Source: Segetibacter sp.
Lineage (GTDB): Bacteria > Bacteroidota > Bacteroidia > Chitinophagales > Chitinophagaceae
Direction: 5' to 3'
Length of the DNA: 15,785 bases
NCBI GenBank assembly: GCA_030146445.1
Contig: JASLBT010000104.1
Span: forward strand, 1 to 15,785
A model generated the notes under the pieces. The model did not search any database and was not told the origin of the DNA. It saw only the letters and a list, made by a program, of their open reading frames with translations. Position 1 is the first letter of the stretch; each line of letters opens with the position of its first letter. Shown in pieces: positions 14,123 through 15,785 of the stretch. A program made the translations under genes and the position numbers.

Positions 14123-15257
14123 CATCAACTGGTGCACTCCGGATCTTTTCCTTAGCTGCCGGTAATTCAATGGTAAATGTGGTACCCTCACCCGGTTTAC
14201 TTTTCACTGTTATTGCCCCGTTATGCATTTCGGCTATTTTCTTACAGATTGCCAGACCAATACCGGAACCTTCGTAGGCCGACTTAGCATTTAACCTATG
14301 GAAGATATTGAAGATCTTTTCCTGGCTTTTTTCGGCCATGCCAATTCCATTGTCGGTTACGTTGATGCGGACAGTGTTTCCGTCCAGTTCGCCGGTGATC
14401 CGGATAACCGGTTGAGTTTGGGAGAATTTCAGGGCATTACCGATGAGGTTCAAAAACAGTTGAGCAAGATACCCTTCATTACCCATAACCCAAGGTAATT
14501 CGTCAACGCTTACTATTGCCTGCTTTTCAATAATCTTAATCTCAAGGTCGGCAAGGGCGTGATAAATAGCGGCATTTACATTTACTTCGGAGGATCTAGC
14601 AACATCTTTGATGGTTGAAAGTGCCAACACATCGGTGATCATCGTCTGCATTCGTGTGGCGGATCCCGAAATTTTGGCCATAATCTCCCGTTCGTTAGGT
14701 GACACTGAGTCTTTGTTTTCCATCAGCATCGAGGTAAAGACCTTGATCTTCCTAAGTGGCTCCTGCAGATCATGCGAGGCGATGTAAACAAAGGCTTCAA
14801 GCCCTTTATTCGCTTCTTCAAGCTTTTTTTCGGCTTCTACCCTACGTTGGATCTCTGTTTCCAATTCAACGTTGGTCTTTTGCTTAAAGACCTGCGGCAG
14901 AATTTTGATCAGGTGGTAAACTGTGAGCAGGCTAACAATGGCAGTCGCCATTCTCACGAGGGCATTGAGCCTGTACATGGGCACCCAAAACATCAGGGCG
15001 TCGAGGAAATGTGTTGAACCACACAACAGGATAAATGCAGCAAAATAAACGTAGGCCTTATTGAACTTTAATGACGCCTTTTTTCGCGTCAGGTAATTGA
15101 GTATGATAAGCGGCATTAAAAAGTAAGCCGTCCAGATGAGCAACTCACTTACAATGTACAAAGACCCATGAAAGTCTGACCAATAGCCACACTTCCACCT
15201 TGGTGGCCATTCAGATGTGCTGAACAGCCTGCTGAAAAACTCAACGATTTGATTCAT
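14112..15257 (-). CDS. Sensor histidine kinase with ethylene-receptor-like membrane domain
   Basis: 381 residues. Three membrane helices lie at about 34-56, 67-90 and 98-120. They match the ethylene-binding domain of plant ETR1 and cyanobacterial receptors: helix 1 has SELLIWTAYFLMP with Tyr45 and Pro49 (ETR1 Tyr32/Pro36) and Glu38 where ETR1 has Asp25; helix 2 has LLCGSTHFLD with Cys79 and His83, the C-x3-H copper ligands (ETR1 Cys65/His69); helix 3 ends in LIKILPQVF as in ETR1 (HIIPDL). A coiled segment (125-153) leads directly to a HisKA domain with phospho-acceptor His162 (SHDLQEPLR). The ATPase domain is complete: N-box Asn270/Asn274, G1 DNGIGM (302-307), F-box FNIFHRL and G2 GSGIGL. No GAF domain and no receiver domain are present, and no response regulator lies next to it. 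A standard kinase is certain; ethylene as ligand is inference. Confidence 0.9.
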   Translation of the reverse strand: MNQIVEFFSRLFSTSEWPPRWKCGYWSDFHGSLYIVSELLIWTAYFLMPLIILNYLTRKKASLKFNKAYVYFAAFILLCGSTHFLDALMFWVPMYRLNALVRMATAIVSLLTVYHLIKILPQVFKQKTNVELETEIQRRVEAEKKLEEANKGLEAFVYIASHDLQEPLRKIKVFTSMLMENKDSVSPNEREIMAKISGSATRMQTMITDVLALSTIKDVARSSEVNVNAAIYHALADLEIKIIEKQAIVSVDELPWVMGNEGYLAQLFLNLIGNALKFSQTQPVIRITGELDGNTVRINVTDNGIGMAEKSQEKIFNIFHRLNAKSAYEGSGIGLAICKKIAEMHNGAITVKSKPGEGTTFTIELPAAKEKIRSAPVDVIT

Positions 15258-15285
15258 AGGTGGGATCAGATTGGATTATTACACA

Positions 15286-15302
15286 GAACACAAACAGTGT
15301 TC
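15286..15302. promoter_or_regulatory. Palindromic site upstream of the histidine kinase
   Basis: GAACAC (15286-15291) and GTGTTC (15297-15302) form a perfect 6 bp inverted repeat around AAACA, 28 bp upstream of the kinase ATG. The size and position fit an operator for a dimeric regulator or a leader hairpin. A second small palindrome, CATGC-T-GCATG, is at 15360-15370. Confidence 0.3.
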
Positions 15303-15426
15303 AAACAGACACGCATTAAAATTAGGTAAAACTACACAAACACATCAGGTCTGATTCTACATGCTGCATGATTTTGTGTCGCTATGTCGATTGAGCAGAA
15401 AGTTTTGCACGGAGGGTGGTTGCAGA

Positions 15427-15498
15427 ATGCGGTCCGATCAGACCAGCCCTGGACGTCGAGCGAACCTGGCCACCTCGTTTAGCGCGACCGGACCGCAT
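15427..15498 (-). repeat. Long stem-loop 3' of the OsmC-family gene
   Basis: ATGCGGTCCGATC (15427-15439) faces GACCGGACCGCAT (15486-15498). On the minus strand all 13 positions pair, with one G-U; on the plus strand that pair is an A-C mismatch. Inside, on the minus strand, GGCCAG (near 15471) can pair with CTGGTC (near 15443). It begins 4 bp after the OsmC stop on the minus strand. No T run follows, so it is not a standard terminator; it may be an RNA 3' structure or a small repeat element. Confidence 0.5.
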
Positions 15499-15502
15499 CG
15501 CA

Positions 15503-15785
15503 CTATTGTTTTTCAATTTTCGACTGAACAGTTGTGGCGGCCGTTATCGTTTGGTAGATCACGCAATACCTTTCGGTGAGTTTCAGCAGTGATTTCACGG
15601 TTTCGTCGTCGGGGTCTTCATCGTATTCAAGGTGAAACGCCAGTCGAATGGATGTAAAACCGACTGGCACGTCTTTCGATACGCCAAGCGTGCCGCGGAA
15701 GTCGAGGTCACCTTCAGCCTGAACTGAACCTCGCTTGATTTTAACGCCAATGGCAGTTGCAACCGCGCTAAGGGTTACGCCTGCG
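15503..15785 (-). CDS. OsmC-family protein, C-terminal fragment
   Basis: The gene enters from beyond the right edge; 93 codons and the TAG stop (15503-15505) are inside, and no start is visible. The segment AEGDLDFRGTLGVSKDVPVGFTSIRL followed by LLKLTERYCVIYQTI is typical of the OsmC/YhfA-like branch. The cysteine in RYCVIYQT is the second, reactive-site cysteine of that family; the first one should lie upstream of the window. Family members are dimeric thiol peroxidases that reduce organic hydroperoxides in the cytosol, although the YhfA branch is poorly characterised. The fragment is 93 of about 140 residues. It is followed by the stem-loop at 15427-15498 and points toward the histidine kinase on the same strand, 245 bp away. 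Confidence 0.85.
   Translation of the reverse strand, partial: AGVTLSAVATAIGVKIKRGSVQAEGDLDFRGTLGVSKDVPVGFTSIRLAFHLEYDEDPDDETVKSLLKLTERYCVIYQTITAATTVQSKIEKQ

Noticed and set aside
1..15785. CRISPR array, tRNA, rRNA, insertion sequence or phage genes
   Set aside because: No repeat-spacer pattern, tRNA-like cloverleaf, rRNA sequence, transposase or integrase was seen on either strand.

Overview
The window comes from a member of the phylum Bacteroidota, most likely from the Chitinophagaceae/Sphingobacteriaceae side. The evidence is the set of families present: an exosortase of the XrtN type with its PEP-CTERM partner, a large TolB-like propeller plus outer-membrane barrel protein, an alpha-2-macroglobulin-like protein ending in a TonB-receptor plug domain, and lipid-barrier style signal peptides. 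Purine-rich Shine-Dalgarno sequences are generally absent before the starts, and a few TTG/TAnnTTTG-like promoter candidates are visible. No tRNA, rRNA, CRISPR array, insertion sequence or phage gene was recognised. This assignment is inference from gene content and not a database match.

Layout. Positions 2-1768 (+) hold a two-gene protein-sorting unit: the C-terminal end of a VIT-type protein carrying a PEP-CTERM tail, then exosortase N with a fused EpsI-like domain. About 440 bp without a convincing gene follow, then a minus-strand terminator and the 1124-residue propeller/barrel protein (2259-5633, -). Divergent from it are a glyoxalase II-like metallo-hydrolase (5698-6339, +), the MG2/plug outer-membrane-associated protein (6550-8952, +) and a TIGR01777-type NAD(P)-binding epimerase (8984-9901, +). 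A 350 bp gap at 9902-10251 contains a GC-rich hairpin between 10 bp direct repeats. A small exported protein (10252-10764, -) and a pyridoxamine-phosphate-oxidase-like flavoprotein (11081-11668, +) come next. A two-gene ABC exporter (11762-13451, -) and a small exported protein (13688-14122, +) follow. The latter overlaps tail to tail with a sensor histidine kinase (14112-15257, -). The window ends with the 3' part of an OsmC-family gene (15503-15785, -), preceded on the map by a long stem-loop at 15427-15498.

How the genes work together. Two pairs are clearly functional units: the sorting substrate with its exosortase, and the ABC ATPase with its permease. The other genes look like independent chromosomal loci with a bias to envelope functions. 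The most striking item is the histidine kinase at 14112-15257. Its three-helix N-terminal membrane domain carries the layout of the plant/cyanobacterial ethylene-binding domain: a Y-x3-P motif in helix 1 and a C-x3-H copper-ligand motif in helix 2. It is therefore a candidate ethylene (or other small hydrophobic ligand/Cu(I)) sensor in a Bacteroidota genome. The exosortase unit and the structured element near the right end are the next most interesting.
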